DNA from: Pirellulales bacterium
Lineage (GTDB): Bacteria; Planctomycetota; Planctomycetia; Pirellulales; JAICIG01
Assembly (NCBI GenBank): GCA_025927475.1
Contig: JAICLL010000001.1
Location: 107,943-171,942 of the forward strand
Length of the DNA stretch: 64,000 nt
Direction of reading: 5' to 3'
Shown here: positions 62,813 to 64,000 of the stretch, piece by piece
How positions within the stretch are numbered: the first letter of the stretch is position 1
Layout: the number at the start of each line of letters is the position of its first letter
The notes under the pieces: generated by a model
What the model was told of the DNA's origin: nothing
Seen by the model: the letters and a program-made list of their open reading frames with translations, nothing else
Databases searched by the model: none
Position numbers and translations under genes: made by a program

Positions 62813-63610
62813 TCACCTTACGATCTGCCAGACCGTGAAGCTCACGCCAACGGCGATGCACCACCAGGCCAGCGGTTGCAGCCGTCCCTGCCGCAGCCAT
62901 CGCAGCAGCCAGAGCAAGGCTGCCACGCCCACCACAAAAGAAACGCCGGTCGCTCCCGCCAGCCGCACCAACTCGGCCGGCTCATAATTGTCCGGACCCA
63001 AGTCTTTCAATCCCAACACCACGGCGCCCGCGATGGTGGGAATGGCCAGCAGAAACGAAAACGTGGCCGCGGAATCGCGCCGCAGGCCAACGGCCAAGCC
63101 GGCCACAATGGTCGAACCGCTGCGGGAAATGCCCGGCAGAATGGCCACCGCCTGCGCCAGCCCAATCAGCAGCGCCTGGCGGTAGGTCATCTCACGATAA
63201 TCCGTGGCGCCTTCCGGTTGTTGGCTGCCCCAAAGCAAGAGCAACCCGGTGATGGGCAGCATGCAGCCGGCCAGCAGGGGGCTTTCGAGCCCTTGATGGA
63301 AGAAACTGATCTCGTGCAGAGGCAGACCGACGACCACTGCCGGCAGCGTGCCGACGATCAGCCGCGAGATGACGCGCCGGTCTTCACCGAGCAACGTGGC
63401 GATCCGCCGCCGATAGACCGCCAGAATGGCCAGCAGGGTGCCGGCATGGAGCAGAATTTCGACGCCCAGCGTATCGGCCAGCGGCGGCGCGCCCGCGCGA
63501 ACCCAAAGGGCGTTGATGAGGAGCAAATGCCCCGAAGAGCTGATCGGCAGAAATTCGGCGATGCCCTGCACCACCGCCAGGAGGAGCAGATGTATTTGGT
63601 GCAGGTCCAT
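62813..63610 (-). CDS. uppP: undecaprenyl-diphosphatase
   Basis: A 265-residue integral membrane enzyme recycling the undecaprenyl carrier lipid for cell-envelope polymers. Both family signatures are present: QGIAEFLPISSSGHLLL near the N-terminus and ILPGISRSGSTIVAGL near residue 165. About eight hydrophobic helices are visible. Length matches BacA/UppP. The start ATG at 63610 is the first in frame that gives the conserved N-terminus. Confidence 0.95.
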   Translation of the reverse strand: MDLHQIHLLLLAVVQGIAEFLPISSSGHLLLINALWVRAGAPPLADTLGVEILLHAGTLLAILAVYRRRIATLLGEDRRVISRLIVGTLPAVVVGLPLHEISFFHQGLESPLLAGCMLPITGLLLLWGSQQPEGATDYREMTYRQALLIGLAQAVAILPGISRSGSTIVAGLAVGLRRDSAATFSFLLAIPTIAGAVVLGLKDLGPDNYEPAELVRLAGATGVSFVVGVAALLWLLRWLRQGRLQPLAWWCIAVGVSFTVWQIVR

Positions 63611-63958
63611 GAATCCAATTGTTTGGGTTTTTCAAGTGCGCTAAGCAGTCCGCTCATGTCGCCAGCACAAAACCCCGCGGTGCATTTGAAGGTTTTGTAG
63701 TCCCAAACCTCCCATTCCTGCAGCACCTCGCGAAGATGCAGCGATGATTTTAGGATTCCGCTCGTCGTCATAGAACCGTCGCGCTAGCCCGCCCCGATCA
63801 CAGCCGGGGCTGTCGGCCAGGCTTGCCAGAGGCGCGGCTCACCAGAGACGTAAAGCATTTCTGGCGGTACATGTGGCGTTTTGCACAGAACTCTTGGGGC
63901 GTACTGCCGGCCGCCGGCAGGCAGCCTAAATCTTGACTTCGGCGAGATTTATGTTCAG
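63611..63958. other. intergenic region before the tRNA-Gly
   Basis: 348 bases without a convincing gene. It holds a GCCCCGATCA-CAGCCGGGGC motif at 63791-63810 related to the family A tail, and a short hairpin CTGCCGGC-CG-CCGGCAG near 63905. A plausible minus-strand frame upstream of uppP gives nothing recognisable. Confidence 0.5.
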
Positions 63959-64000
63959 AGCGGGTGAAGGGACTCGAACCCTCGACATCCAGCTTGGGAA
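63959..64000 (-). tRNA. tRNA-Gly (CCC), 3' part
   Basis: Reading the minus strand from 64000: loop TTCCCAA (anticodon CCC), stem GCTGG, variable region, T-arm GAGGG TTCGAGT CCCTT and acceptor CACCCGC, with discriminator T at 63959. CCA is not encoded. The 5' half lies beyond the window. GCGGGTG acceptor ends and U73 are typical of glycine tRNAs. Confidence 0.88.

Overview
The window is GC-rich, densely coded DNA that looks like a planctomycete, most likely from the Pirellulales group. This assignment is inferred from marker families. They are a DUF1549/DUF1553 cytochrome-type protein, a PVC-type propeller/HEAT/haem c dehydrogenase, an ECF sigma factor next to a zinc-finger Ser/Thr kinase, an FG-GAP protein, a giant repeat protein with an N-terminal 'LETRALLSA' motif, and many short secreted proteins without known function. 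No phage, plasmid, IS transposase, rRNA or CRISPR array is visible.

Layout. 0-2 kb: divergent branched-chain amino acid genes (leuB start, ilvB). 2-9.4 kb: minus-strand cluster of secreted proteins (unknown protein, HtrA-type protease, FG-GAP protein, dihaem cytochrome). 9.6-17 kb: ABC exporter with DUF1854 partner, three small or unknown proteins, a low-affinity iron permease-like protein and a DUF1549/DUF1553 protein. 17-19.8 kb: rimO, pgsA and a leucine-rich-repeat protein. 19.9-23 kb: minus-strand phosphoesterase operon and a DUF58 protein. 23.5-27.8 kb: ECF sigma factor, a kinase fused to an RND porter-like ectodomain, and a DJ-1/PfpI protein. 27.9-35.3 kb: ABC-2 type exporter, Tat-exported molybdopterin oxidoreductase, a LivG-type ATPase carrying a membrane insertion, and two envelope glycosyltransferases. 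35.6-44.2 kb: one 2865-residue surface protein. 44.3-52 kb: solitary DNA methyltransferase, PVC dehydrogenase, purB, a CAU tRNA, a small membrane protein and a GT39-like mannosyltransferase. 52.4-59.4 kb: pstSCAB phosphate operon with a candidate Pho box. 59.5-64 kb: an HD-GYP gene interrupted by an in-frame amber codon, a MmgE/PrpD protein, uppP, and the 3' part of a tRNA-Gly.

Functional links. The pst genes form a complete high-affinity phosphate importer with unusually large extracytoplasmic parts on PstC and PstA. The sigma factor and kinase form a likely signalling pair. The strongest candidate for an undescribed system is that kinase: its C-terminal half reads as both periplasmic halves of an AcrB/CusA-type pump with all pump membrane helices removed, so it may be a receptor built from a transporter. 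A second oddity is the LivG-like ATPase with about 188 inserted residues including two membrane helices.

The intergenic DNA is rich in repeats: a dispersed family with the core TGGCTGGGGCAGAG (at least seven copies), a palindromic family built on TTTCGCTCCGCGAAAG (three copies), several heptanucleotide tandem runs, and a 188-bp element with inverted ends. Some of them have entered gene ends, altering the PstS tail and the N-termini of at least two other proteins.
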